From positions 23,942,933 to 24,006,932 of the forward strand of contig CM044959.1 in assembly GCA_024516035.1 (NCBI GenBank): a DNA stretch of 64,000 nucleotides. The letters run 5' to 3'. Within the stretch, counting starts at the first letter, position 1, and each line of letters opens with the position of its first letter. The notes under the pieces were generated by a model that made no database searches, was not told the origin of the DNA, and saw only the letters and a program-made list of their open reading frames with translations. The stretch is from Bactericera cockerelli (taxonomy: Eukaryota > Arthropoda > Insecta > Hemiptera > Triozidae). Below are positions 20,703-33,151 of this stretch, piece after piece. A program made the position numbers and the translations under genes.

Positions 20703-21630
20703 GGTTTTCTTTGTAGAAGAATTGGTAGGGCCAACTGAACGGACATGAGAAATTGTAGTATGTATGGGTGAATATAATATTATGAATACACCTCTGGAAA
20801 AGGAGAAAAAGTTTCTATTGAATAAGAATTACATTCTTCCTGGCCCGCTCCTCGTTTCCACTCCAATGTGTTTTTCTAATGTATTTTATGTGTTAAGTTA
20901 CAATATCAAAAGTAATGCACACTACAATGTATACCCAACACATATTTTATAACACATTATATTTTATTTCCAACCGCTCTTGTACTTTATATGTTCTTTC
21001 CCTTTTTTCGTTTTCTCTTTATTCGGAATAAGTGTAGAGCTAGTTTATGATTTCGATAAAAATTTCAGGATGTGATAATGCTCACTTATCCTCGTCATAT
21101 ATTTCATAGACTCTCTTATTGCACTCGGTTGCTTTCGAAATCTAAATTTCCAAGATATGAGAGTTCCACAGTGTCTTTTCAAAGTTAAGTCATAATAGAT
21201 AATGGATTTTGTCAGGTATCAATAGGACATGCGACTTGACTGAATAATTTTAAAAAAATCTCAGAGCTGCAACATTTTACCTTAAATAAAGTGATGATAG
21301 TATATGTATTTTATATTTTGACAGTCCCAAAATAGCATTAATAAAACATCGACAAGTCAGTTTATTCGAAGTCACAAACGATTAATTCGATGGAGTTTAT
21401 GTTTAAAATGGAATGTGAAAAGGTACTGTTCGAACTAATTAAATATTTACGAAAAAATCTCTGAAGTTCGGATCTAGATGTTGAAATTTGAGTACAAGTC
21501 ATGACATATTATTATACTCGTACTTCCTTCCCTCATAATCTTACATGTACTTCCCTCATTCTCTCCACTCTCAACTCCTTCTCCCCCCTCCACTTGCCAT
21601 CTTTGCTTCCCATCACCCCTCTCCCTATCA
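20703..21630. other. AT-rich, no recognisable gene
   Basis: Nothing supportable; C/T-rich sequence near 21570-21630 leads into the tandem repeat. Confidence 0.5.
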
Positions 21631-21634
21631 CATA

Positions 21635-22365
21635 GCTCCTCCGAGTTTTACTCAATTCACTAGAACCTACTAGTCTGGCTGAGCGGCTGCTCTACTCCAC
21701 ACATATCCCGAGCTTTAGTCAATTCAATAGAACCTACTAGTCTGGCTGAGCGGGCTGCTTTCCTCCACACATATCCCGAGCTTTATTCAATTCACTAGAA
21801 CCTACTAGCCTGGCTGAGCGGGCTGCTCTACTCCACACATATCCCGAGCTTTATTCAATTCTCTAGAACCTACTAGCCTGCCTGATCGAGCTGCTCTCCT
21901 CCACACATATCCCGAGCTTTATTCAATTCACTAGAACCTACTAGCCTGGCTGAGCTCTACTCCACACATATCCCGAGCTTTATTCAATTCACTAGAACCT
22001 ACTAGTCTGGCTGAGCGGGCTGCTCTCCTCCACACATAACCCGAGCTTTATTCAATTCACTAGAACCTACTAGCCTGGCTGAGCTCTACTCCACACATAT
22101 CCCGAGTTTTATTCAATTCACTAGAACCTACTAGCCTGGCTGAGCTCTACTCCACACATATCTCGAGCTTTATTCAATTCACTAGAACCTACTAGCCTGG
22201 CTGAGCAGGCTGCTCTCCTTCACACTATCCCGAGCTTTATGCAATTCACTAGAACTTACTAGCCTGGCTCTACTCCACACATATCCCGAGCTTTATTCAA
22301 TTCACTAGAACCCACTAGCCTGGCTGAGCGGACTGTTCTACTCCACACATATCCCGAGCGTGTGC
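21635..22365. repeat. Tandem repeat, ~60-70-bp unit, about 11 copies
   Basis: Each unit carries TTCACTAGAACCTACTAG, TGGCTGAGCGGGCTGC and CCACACATATCCCGAGC. Some units lack the GCGGGCTGC segment and are about 60 bp, others about 67 bp. Units differ by point changes, so this is an ordinary local minisatellite. Confidence 0.9.
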
Positions 22366-25300
22366 TTCATTCTTTCACGTTTCTTTTATTTAATTTAAAA
22401 CAGAGTTAAAAAAGAGGGATAACAATCCATGGTCTTTATTTCAAACACCTAATGGGAGGTTCCGCTCGACTTAATGGTGGTATTTATGAATATCTGATCT
22501 TTAGAAATACGCCCGAGGGTGTAGTAGAATATTGTGGTTGTGTCCTTCCTAATGTTACTCTTTCCATTATTCTATTCTATAATTCTAAATAAAGGTAAAT
22601 AATGGCGAAAGTACCATTTCTGTACAGATAATATGTTCAACCTATTCTCTTTGTTTTCCGTGCAATGGTCCTACGTTGCTAAATTTAATGTGCGCCCAAA
22701 AATAACTTTGAATATGCAATGCGGTACTCATAAGCTCGCCTAGGGGCCAAATTATAAAACAGGATTAAAGTTAAGAAAAGCCAGATTGTCACTTAAATAG
22801 GACTAAAGTGGTTAGTTAATTTTTAAAAGGCTGTTATTTATAGCTGCGAAAAACTAATTGGCCTAAAAGTGAATGTGTCCATTCGTATAAATCATTTTAT
22901 GTGCAGGCAATAATTGAACTCCACGTCGGAGATTAAGTATTGTTCTGTGTTACAAACTTGACAGGTAAGCGACAAAATTCTCATAAGACCCTGCACCAGT
23001 TACTCAGTAGTATCTACACATAATGGGCAAGAAAACTTCCAGACTCTGCAGTCTTATCACGTTATGATTTAGTATAATTATCAGATATACAAATCAGTAA
23101 TATTTATCAATACCGAGATTATGAAGTTATTTTATTTATTTAATTGAGATATTATCGTGATTATACCACGTCATTGTGAAAGCAAGCATATTTATAAGAG
23201 TGTGAATTTGTCGGAAAAACTTTAAACATACTTAACGAACTTTAAGCTCGAATTTTTTCTCTCCTAATAAATCCTGACATCCTGCCGTCACTACAAATAA
23301 CCGTTACCATGTTTCGCCCAGCTTGCTCAACTTTTCTGGAGAAAGTTGTTCCTTTAAACGACTGTCGCAAACTTTAGCAAAGCAGTCAAAACAAAGGAGA
23401 GACCCAAAACTCTTTGTTTTGGGCGTGAACCACACAGTTATACATTTCTACGGAGAAACTTTTGAGAACTCGGGTTTCCTCAATAGAGGTCACTGATTGA
23501 CCCCCGATCTTGATACAACAATACAATACACGTACACAATGGTCGGTGGTCAAGAGATTTAAAATAAATCACCATCTTCATTTTTATTTGTTCAATTCAA
23601 AGCGAAGGAAGTTTTTTATCCATGATTTATAACTTTGGGGGGAACTTTTGAACATAAAGCAAGTCTAAACCACAAAGCTTCCCCAGACAAAACTACTTTT
23701 CCTAGAGAAGCAGTGGACGAAAGTGAGAATTTTCAGTTTTACATTGTTTCATTTTAGAGCACATCTTTACAAGAGAGCTTTCTGTGCTTTCTAAGGTTGT
23801 CAATGTGAAACATAAGCAAAATTATGAATTTAACGGATGTAATGACAACTGATAAATAAAAGGTTCTCTAACAACGTGGGTTCTATCAATTTCGAGGTTT
23901 TCAAAATAAAAACTCAGATGATCATCATCATAGGGTGGCGTCATCGTGAACGATGGTAGCCAGATAGTGGAAGAATGACTCAGTAATTCTACCACTGTCT
24001 TTACAAGGAGGCTAATAATTGACAAGGGCCCCCAGAACCAAGCCAATGCTGGTCTACTACTCCCTGTTTATAGTGCCCTAGCCAGACTCAGAGATGATGC
24101 TAATAATAAAATTACGCAATGCCGGTTATCTACATATACTCAGAAAATCAATTTATATTATTTCAAATATAAAGAAAAATGAAAATATATAATGTACTTG
24201 GAAAAAAATTTCCTCCCCGTATTGTGACCCAATACATTTTTAATCTTTCACCATTAATCCCTTAATCCAAAAAAGTCAAAGGGTTCCACTAACGTGCACG
24301 CCACACACACCCGACATTCAGATAACCATTACTTATGCAAGCTCACTTGCTCACCCCAATGACTATTACCATCCGTCTTTCTCAGCAGTAAAAAGTATCT
24401 CCTCTGTGTATTTTGACACTTTAATGTGGTCTTTGCCACCCGCTTTCTATTTAATGGCTGAGCAGATAAAAAAGACCGTGTTGTGCCTGATTTGTTATTT
24501 ACCCAGGGTGTAATTATATAGCTCCTGCACGGGACTTTTATTGCTTCAACCGGTAGGTATTATCTTCCGAGTGGGAAGGTATAATATACTTTATGTTTCT
24601 AAGGCCTTTTGGACAGGGACTTTTTCATTATTCAACGAGGATACACAAATAATATTAGCTAGGAAACCATAAGGCAATTTATTCTTTAGGGGAAGTTATT
24701 CTTAGCCTACTTTTTACATTCGTTATCCTATACCAAAGAAGGTTTTTTCATAGTAAAATATATTGGATGTTAAGTTTTGAGTGCCACAGGTCTGAATCAT
24801 TCGCCCGAGTATCGGTCTGCGTGTTAGTGTGGACAAACAAAATATTTCAAAACTAGTAAAAGGTAACTGGGCACACATGATGTCAGGCTTTCAAGACGCC
24901 GGGCGTTTTAGCTATATCTTTGTTGTAATACTATTCTATAATTTAGCCTTAAGCCTATAAACTTTATCTGTGGTAGGTCTGGTAGGTGCTAAGTATAAAT
25001 AAAAACATAGAATATTTAGTAAACCACTATGGAATTTTAATACCATATCAAAAATGCAATATTTCCATGTGTCAAAGTTGTCATGTTTACAAGGAATACT
25101 TTCTCCAACTGTTAACAAACTTCTTCACCGTGATATATGTAGGTACTTATTTTACATAACTGTAGGTTTTTATGATATGAATATTTTGCGAAATGAAATA
25201 TCCTAACTTTGAGGCAAAATATAACTCGGGCGAAAAGTTCGCTTCCCCAGAACATACATAATAGCATTACATACACCTACATGCATAATATTGAGCGACG

Positions 25301-25437
25301 CGGACGCATAAGTTACAAAATATAAATAATATGCCTTGAAAATATTTTCTACACACAGTACCTACTTCCGCTATCCTAGGAAGTATAACAATAAAAATGG
25401 AAAGACCTAAACCTAATCTGAGTTTCTTAATCCGCAT
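22366..25437. other. 3-kb AT-rich stretch, one half-MITE, no gene
   Basis: 22744-22785 matches the left end of the MITE at 25438 (CCAAATTATAAAACAGGATT) but no right end is nearby. A small inverted repeat (CCAAAACTCTTTGTTTTGG) lies near 23405. No convincing exon or RNA. Confidence 0.5.
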
Positions 25438-25582
25438 AAGGGTCAAATTATAAAACAGGATTAAATTTAACATAAGACCATTCTTCAAGTCGGGCTATAG
25501 TGCGCTGTGATTGGTTGAAACTCCAAATTGAGGGAGGGTCTGGCTTACCTTTGGTTTAATCCTGTTTCATAATTTGTCCTTT
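25438..25582. repeat. 145-bp MITE
   Basis: The ends AAGGGTCAAATTATAAAACA and the complementary AATTTGTCCTT region, with AGGATTAAA mirrored by TTTAATCCT. A related half copy lies at 22744. No ORF. Confidence 0.65.
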
Positions 25583-26389
25583 AGTTACAACAACTGTAGA
25601 TAATTTACTCACATATTACTGTAAGGTCTCATTCCACTACTCAACAATCTGGGTACTTGGCTTGGAATGAATAAAATTCTGGACCTTATAGCCAAAGTAA
25701 TAAACTCGATTTAGTCTAACACCTGCTAGAGTTCCTAGAGCTTAGCTACGTGGACAGGAAATACTACAATAATGAAGTAAAGTTCACTCCATGAAAAATG
25801 GCTCTACAGATTTATTGCTAATGGCGGAGTTGCGTGCAATGGCGACAGGAGCCACACCTATGGCGGTATAAAATATAGACCCTAGTAATGACTTCCATGT
25901 TTTATATTGTTCTCGTATGTTATATTTAAGCCCTAGTGCACAGACAAAGGCCAATCGGAGTGTTAACTAGAGATCCTTTTAGCCTAATGATTATTACAGT
26001 GTAATACTGAAAAATTAACTGATAATCACAGTACATAGTGCTAATCGAAAAATTAGAGTTTAAAATTTAACTTCTAACTTCAAACGGGTAAAATGTTGTT
26101 AATATCTATTACGAGTTCTCTGATTGGTTGATTCGTAAAGGGTCAGAAAAAATGATGGTAACGAACGAGATTTTAGAATCCGCTAATATATTTTGGCTTT
26201 AATGTTGAATGTTGGTCCGAGCAACATTAACTAATAACAGATTTATAAATGCCCCATTAAGCTTATTTAACGCTCAAGGAGAAGCTTAATATTTGTGAGA
26301 CGCATTACTTCTGACTAGGGACTAGGGCTTTAGGTATACGATTTATAAATAACATAAAGAATAGCTAATGATGTGATCCACACTAGTAA
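25583..26389. other. No recognisable gene
   Basis: AT-rich spacer. Confidence 0.5.
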
Positions 26390-26612
26390 GATTTCGTAGT
26401 GTAACGGTTGTGGCGTGGTCCAAAGATGCTGAGTTCAATTAGCAGAATTTTCTGACAAGAATTTATTCTGTTCCCTCCGAAATAAAAAACACATGAGGCT
26501 TACATTTTCGGCCCAGCCCAGGCTGGGTGAGATTAATCCCTGCGAATTGAGGGTGAAATCCGCGTCCTGCATAACTCAAATCGGGACGTTAAAACCAATA
26601 AGAATCAACTGG
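26390..26612 (+). mobile_element. tRNA-headed SINE (core-sharing family), decayed copy
   Basis: The head begins GTGTAACGGTTGTGGC like the element at 32789. The B box is eroded (GAGTTCAATTAGC). The central core GCCCAGGCTGGGTGAGATTA and the GGGACGTTAAAACCAA region are kept. The terminal ~110 bp present at 32789-33140 are missing. Confidence 0.65.
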
Positions 26613-28365
26613 TCATAATAGATCTTATTAAGTCACAGTGTTAATAATATGGAGTTTCCGTTGAAACCTTACAACCAGGTCAGTGCAGATAAGGTACACA
26701 TCATTATACAACTGTAAGTAGGTAGTGTTAAGTTCATGTTTGTGCTACCAAGTGCCGGGTTTGAGCTACTCTACCTCTAATGTATGTAAGTAAAACTCTC
26801 AAGTCACGTGATCGAATAAAATAATTCCATTCAAATTCCAAGCAGTTGGCCTTTGAAGGTCTCAAACTTAATTTTCCTCCCCCTCCTCCCCCTCACTTTT
26901 CTGAAACACCATCTTGCTATGTTTCATAATAGGAACAAACTTACTCCTCCTTTGATTAAAATGACCTTTGGACTTTACTTTTAGAGTTTTTCTTCCAAGA
27001 TGGAGGCTCGAGGAGAGCGATATTTTTTTTCTGCAAAAAGTAGAGTTTTCTGTGAGAAGTTAATAAGTTCTTTCCACAGGTGTTACTTGAACAAAAATGA
27101 GAGATAAAGTCTGGAATAACATTCCGTGTAATATAAATGTATCTATAAGTCTGATTTTATACATATTACTTATATTAGGTTCACAGTTCGAAGATACCAA
27201 AAAAGTTGTTTTCAGCCATTGGTCCGTGCGTCTGTCTGTCTATCCGTCTGTCTGTCTGTGAACAAGATCTAACTGTTTCAATACAAATCTGGCCGAATAA
27301 ATTAATATCTTTTTTCAAATCTTTCTCTTTGAACTTCTGGTGACATGAAAGTCTTACTTCCTCACTATCACGAGCCGCTTTACGCCCTTTCGGCCCTTTA
27401 TAAATTTTCCTGATAATAATAATCAAGTTCAATTTATTAGTTTCGGTCAAAAGATACGGAATTTTAAACTTTACGAAATACTGGTGGTAATGTGAATGAA
27501 AGTTTTAGGGTATTTTCTCCCGAAATTCGAAGTTGTTTGAGGTGGGACTATAAGAAGCATTTACATTTCAAGTATTATATGACTTACCCTGATGTTTTGA
27601 ATACGTGAATAGTTTCAAATAACTTGAAAACACCGAAACTTCATAATTAAGTAAAAAGATTTTTGGGTGAAAATGGATTTTTTGCTATTGCAAATTGAAA
27701 ATTTTATACATGAGGTACTTTTTGTTTCTTTTATTTCTGAAATGCTAATTAATTCCACATCAGATCTATTGTGATAGTTCTTGTTGAAAAAAGTTCATCT
27801 CATAAGTTTTTGACAAATTGGAGTTTTGTGTAGGAGGTATATCGGTCGGTAGAGTAATACATTTAAAGTTCCTTACGTTTATTTACTTCATACGCATCAT
27901 TAATAAATAGATAAACAATTATGCAATGGAAGAATGCCTATTAAATCCTGTTGATCCATAGTATAATACCAGATATACACGAGGTGACATAGGTTGATTA
28001 TCATTGCAAGAACCATGTTCTATAAATATCTCGATTTCGAAAAAAATTCATTATTGTAAACTTTTGAAAAATTACTTCTTTTATTCTTTACTTCTATTTT
28101 TAGATGATGTTCTTTAGAAACTATTATTTTCCGAGAAATTCAAGTTCTCTAGATAATTATGTATCTAAGATTACTCAGATACTGATAATGGAGAAAACAC
28201 TTTTATATCTAGATTTTAGATTAGTATAAATCATTCTGTGATCAACACTGCGTAGGCTTTGTTCTTAAACTATTTCCCCTGCAAAGTTTCTTCATTTAGG
28301 AATATCTGAGATATAAAGCGGAAACATCTTGCCCAGAACAAGTAGCTCGAGTTTTGTTTAATAAT
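26613..28365. other. AT-rich, no gene; GTCT microsatellite
   Basis: A (GTCT)n stretch at about 27230-27260. No recognisable coding sequence. Confidence 0.5.
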
Positions 28366-28397
28366 TTTAATGTCTGCATATTTATCTCCTCGACAGA

Positions 28398-28564
28398 AGC
28401 CACCTGATGCTGGGCCGGCAGGTGTGCCGCCTGAAGCACCACCAGCGGGATTTATGATTCAGCATCAGTATAAGCAGACTCAACGCTATGGAGATGCTGA
28501 AGGAGGGCAGGATGTGTGGAGAGAGAGAAGGGGTGGAAAAAGAGAGGTGGTAGGGAGGATATAG
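28398..28564 (+). CDS. Possible host-gene exon (GC-rich, Pro-rich)
   Basis: A sharply GC-rich block stands alone in AT-rich DNA. It is preceded by TTTATCTCCTCGACAG, a good 3' splice site ending at 28397. The phase-0 reading begins KPPDAGPAGVPPEAPPAG and continues with IQHQYKQTQRYGDAEGG, then a Gly/Arg-rich end and a TAG at 28562-28564. The composition looks like a real protein segment rather than chance. A donor could lie at GAG/GTGGTA near 28544, or this is a terminal exon. I do not recognise the protein. If real, it belongs to a gene with very long introns whose other exons lie outside the window. Confidence 0.35.
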
Positions 28565-28579
28565 GAAGATTGATACCAT

Positions 28580-31423
28580 CTACTTTGGCGTTTTTATAAA
28601 TTGCCACTACAATTAATTATTAGAATTATTATTCAAAATATGGAAACTATTTCATACTCATAGTAGAGCTCTCGGCATTGCTCCGACACATAAAGAGTAT
28701 CGAAGTGAATCTGATACAACTCGATCGTCCTTTGTCCCTATCTATGTACGTTTTTATGTAACGCGATTAACGTTGTATTTATTGTCTAATGAAGCTGAAA
28801 TTTTCAGTGTAAATTTTAATACAAAAGAAAATACAAGTCGATAAAAAAGACATTTCTCTACATATACAATACCTACATATGCATGATAATTATACATACA
28901 TAGGGTCCCTGAAGTGAGCTCTTGATCAGTTTGGTCAATCAGTTATAATGGTCAAAGTCGGAGAATTCAGTCGAATTTTCAAAAAATTCTGGAAGTAAAA
29001 AACCCTTATTTAGACAATGAAAAATATTTTATTTACATTGGCTCACATTTACTGGCCGAAAAAGCTTTGATGATTCTACAGGAAATTGACTTTACAGAGT
29101 CCAAGTTTAGTAGAAAATAACAAACATACTTGAGGTAAAGTCACCATCCATTAATTAAAGGGGAAAAACTCTGAAAGAATGAGAGGACAAGAGCCAGAGC
29201 GAATTCTACAAAAGAATTGAAATTCCTGAAAAACTCATTCCATGCATCTCTCCCACCATATCCTCACCACTCTCACAAGTCTGTATTCTGCTCTCCTAAT
29301 CACTGCATTTCCTTGCTAATCTTATCTACTTTTGTGTCAGTCGTATTTGAAAGGGATTCTGTTTGAATAAATAAAAATAATAGATAAATATATTGGCATA
29401 ATTATTATGTCCATGAGTGGTGTGTTTGACCTTAGTTGTTAACATGCACCACTTAAATCTAATAAAAAATAGAATATACGTATATACTCGTAGATAAATT
29501 ATGTCCATGGATCACAACATGGTTGTGCGAAACAGATCTTTGCTCTCCTAACCACCCCTCCCCTTCCCTCCTCCCTCTTATACCTCCTAACCCGGAAGTA
29601 ATACTTCTATTTGGCATTAAAACAAAAATGGCAGATCTTTCAAAGTTAGTCTGTTAATATTTATGGAAAACTCTCTTTTTAGAAAGGTGCACATGTTTTT
29701 TTCTTAACATTAGCTCAATATGAATGAATCCAACATCTTTTACTCATGTACAATGAATATTGTATTATTGTATACACTCACGAGCAGAATTATCCGACCA
29801 CTTGTTGAATTTATTTATTAAAGTGGACTAAGTTTGACACAATATTTTTTGTGTATAAAGTTTTTCAAACTTTCACACTGAACAGATCGTAAAAATCAAA
29901 AAAGTATTGAAAAAAATAATCACCCTTAGAAGCAAATAAGTGAGGAAGAAATATTCAAAAATCATAATTTGAAAAAGTGTTTTTAAAATCAAAATGTTGC
30001 TTTGTTCATATCTTAAGTTTGAGTTTCTTATCTAAAAAAGTCAAAGTAAAAACTTTCAGAAAAAAAAAAAAAAAATAAGTTTTCTGTCAAACTTTCTCGG
30101 AAAATTTCTAAAAAAAAAGTGTGAAATTTAGTCCACACATACAAGGACAATGGATATTTTACACGGAAAACAGCAAGTGGGCCGATAATCCTGCGGCTAA
30201 GTGTCTTGAATCTGACAGCACCAGTAAAGTTAGTAAGAGATATAATAATAACAAAGATAAAGAGACTTAAAATGATAGCACTAGATCAGTATAAATTGAA
30301 CATATCTTCAATTCTGAGTGTACAGTCAAGCTATGTCTTTAAACGTTTCGTTCAAAATTCATCGAGAGATATGTATCATTTTAAGCTGAGAGTACACTAA
30401 CACTCGAAGAAATGTTCATCAATACCAGCAATAAATTTATTAAATAATTCTTAAATAAATTTACCTTCAATGTGATTGTTTTTAAAGATGTTGAGGCACT
30501 TCTATAACATGAACAACAGCTTTCAATAATCCTCTTAAATAATTATTAAAAAATCAACCGCATAAAGGATACTAAATAAAACAATAAACAGACTAGAAGC
30601 GTCCTGTAAACATTTTGAAAATAAGAATATATTTTCGATAAATTTCACTGAAAAAATTAAAATATTATTTAAGAAACTTTATACAATAAAGATAGTTGTT
30701 CAAATGCACGTGATAGAAATTTAAAACTTTGAATGGTAAATTATTAATTTTAATATTCAAATGACGCCGCGATTTTCTGTCTAGATCGACAAGAAAAATA
30801 ATATAAAGGGTCGGAGCGTCCACACGTTATCACGAACCAGACTGAAATGTGAAAGTAGAAAGTTCACTTAGAACTAAATGAAACGAATTGGAAAGTAATG
30901 CTGGAAATATTTACCAAGTTGCACATAGTAATGAGCTTGCGCCACGGTAAATGCTTTTCTTAGCCCTTTATTAACATTACCTACATATTGGCATAATAGT
31001 AACTGTCAAAATAACGTCTTTAAAGGGTAAATTTAGATAAGGTAAATACTTACTCCAACCAAATGAATTAATATATAGGTTTATAACATGGAAAAAAGAT
31101 AAAATGAACAATGAAAATTGCTATTAATTAATTGTCTTTTTAAATTTCACAATCGAGAATTAGAGAATATTATTTATCTATGTGTTTGTTCATTTAAAGT
31201 TCTACTATAACCAAACAATACTTTCAAAAGTAATCTCTTTAACAAGTACCTACAGATCTCCTTCGGACATTTTAAAAAAGGTGCCTATTGATTTTGCTTA
31301 GATTAAAATCAAAGTTATTTCACAAACCATATTGCTTATCACACATTGCATAACTATTCAAATTCACGGCGTTCAAATAATTGGTTTTCGTAAAAATATC
31401 ATTATAATATTTACATGAAAGAT
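28580..31423. other. 2.8-kb AT-rich stretch, no gene
   Basis: At 29771 the sequence TACACTCACGAGCAGAATTA resembles a Tc1/mariner-type terminus, but I see no opposite end. A run of about 17 A lies near 30060. Otherwise nothing. Confidence 0.45.
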
Positions 31424-31437
31424 AATTTAAAATAAAA

Positions 31438-31590
31438 ACCGACCTCAGTAGCTTGATCCATATGGCGGCGGACTTGTAACCTGGAGGTCAGTGGTTCAAG
31501 TCCCGGTTTCAGCGTACATTTAGTAAAGCGAGTTTGAGTAGTTGTGATATCACGAAAGTGATTAACACAAATATGATAACTTTTTTTTTT
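31438..31590 (+). mobile_element. Short tRNA-derived SINE with 14-bp target-site duplication
   Basis: The ~80-bp head is tRNA-like (CTCAGTAGCTTGATCC A-box region, GGTTCAAGTCC B box), followed by ~70 bp ending in T10. AATTTAAAATAAAA flanks it at 31424-31437 and 31591-31604. A relic of the same family lies at about 37000-37085 inside the foldback at 36040. Confidence 0.85.
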
Positions 31591-31604
31591 AATTTAAAAT
31601 AAAA

Positions 31605-32777
31605 GCAGTTCGGGTTGGTCTTCTAAAAGTTATCTTATGTGTTCTGCAACTTCACCTGGCGCACTACCGCAGTCTTGAATAAAGCAAATAGGGTTAAAAA
31701 CGGGCTAAATTCTCTAAAACTACTTTACCATTTACTTTTTCTTTTCCGCTCCACTTGTCCAGATGTGTTTTTGTCACAATATTTATTTATGTCATGTTAT
31801 TATTATGATCATGGTGATTTATGAAATTTAAATGCAAACTGTTGCGAAAAGAGTGTAATTTATGCAACGCTCTCCAAAATTAAATAGCTTTACTGGGTTA
31901 CCTGTTCATCATTTGGTGATGAACTTGTTCCAAATTTTCATTTCATATGAAAGGTGGTTTGGATTTATTCTTTTTTGAAAACGCCATGCAGTTGAAAGCG
32001 ACGTTGAACCCAAATTTAAAAAAAATCATTTTTGAAATGTCGACCCCAATTAAATTAGTAAGAAGTGTAGATAAAGAAAATGGAATCATAATTTCCAAAC
32101 AAACCTCGCAAATATTTTGAACACAGAAATCTACACTTAAAATCATTTTACACATCTGCATATGTACAAATGTATAATCATTTTTGGTGACTTCAAAATT
32201 AAGTTATTACTGCATTTAAATTTATTTGAAGATGTTTTATAAAATATGATACAATAATAAAATGCATAATTTGTACCATTCATAATAAATAGGACAACTA
32301 GGTATTGATTTACATTTTATTTTACAAGATGGTATTCAAACTCTAAAATACATTTTACCTACTTGCATATTTCAATAAGCTGAATAGCTGAAAAACTACT
32401 TAAATACTATTTTTTTTCAACGTCAAAATCCGATTTTAAAAAGAAAATATTTTATTTTCCAACCCTGTATAATTCAATTTTAATAATACCGCTCTTAAGT
32501 TATGACAATAATAAATGATATTAATGGAGCACGTTTTCCGAGAAAAAGCGGAAAAACATTAGGAACTCAAGGAAAATCAGGACGAATACTGATTTAATAT
32601 TTCGAGGAAAAGAGACGCTATTAGTGCCGAATTATTAGAAGTGGTGATAGTAAAACAAGGAAGGTTCAGGGCATAGGACAGTGAGAGAACAACCAGAAAA
32701 GGAATTCAACTGAGAGGTCTCAGCAAGCATGCGGATTGCATGGGGATAATGGAAATTCCAAGTAAGTAACTAAACTC
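31605..32777. other. No gene; one SINE-like 3' end
   Basis: GAAAGCGACGTTGAACCCAA near 31995 resembles the GCGACGTTAAACCC motif at 40800 and 38003, probably a shared retroposon tail. Otherwise AT-rich. Confidence 0.4.
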
Positions 32778-32788
32778 AGTAAGACCCC

Positions 32789-33140
32789 AGCCTCCGTGGC
32801 GTAACGGTTGTGACTACTGCTCATAGTCCAGAGATCTAGAGTTCGATTCCCGGTTGGAGCAGACTTTTCGCACAGAAAATTCTGTTCCCTCTGAACATGT
32901 GAGGCTGGCAATTCCGGCCCTACCCAGGCTGGGCGAGGTTAATGTGGGTAGCTGGTACGATTCCCAGCAAATGGAGGGTAAAACCCTCGTCCTGTCTACC
33001 TCAAGTCAGGACGTTAAAACCAAATAGAATCAATGGACATGAAAGGAGCCTAGACATTGGATCTGGGCGTCCATATAATCCTCTCGCCACCGTGATTTGG
33101 GTTTCAAAACCCATCTCACGGACACGGAATTATTATTATT
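32789..33140 (+). mobile_element. Full-length tRNA-headed SINE with core domain and (ATT)n tail
   Basis: AGTAAGACCCC flanks it at 32778-32788 and 33141-33151. The head has TGGCGTAACGG (A box) and GAGTTCGATTCCC (B box). The centre contains CCCAGGCTGGGCGAGGTTA, then GGACGTTAAAACCAAA, and a ~110-bp 3' part ends in AATTATTATTATT. Its 352-bp length with an exact duplication makes it the reference copy for the family in this window. Confidence 0.9.
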
Positions 33141-33151
33141 AGTAAGACCCC

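Noticed and set aside
21635..22365. CRISPR-like array
   Set aside because: Units are contiguous ~65-bp repeats without unique spacers, in a eukaryotic setting.
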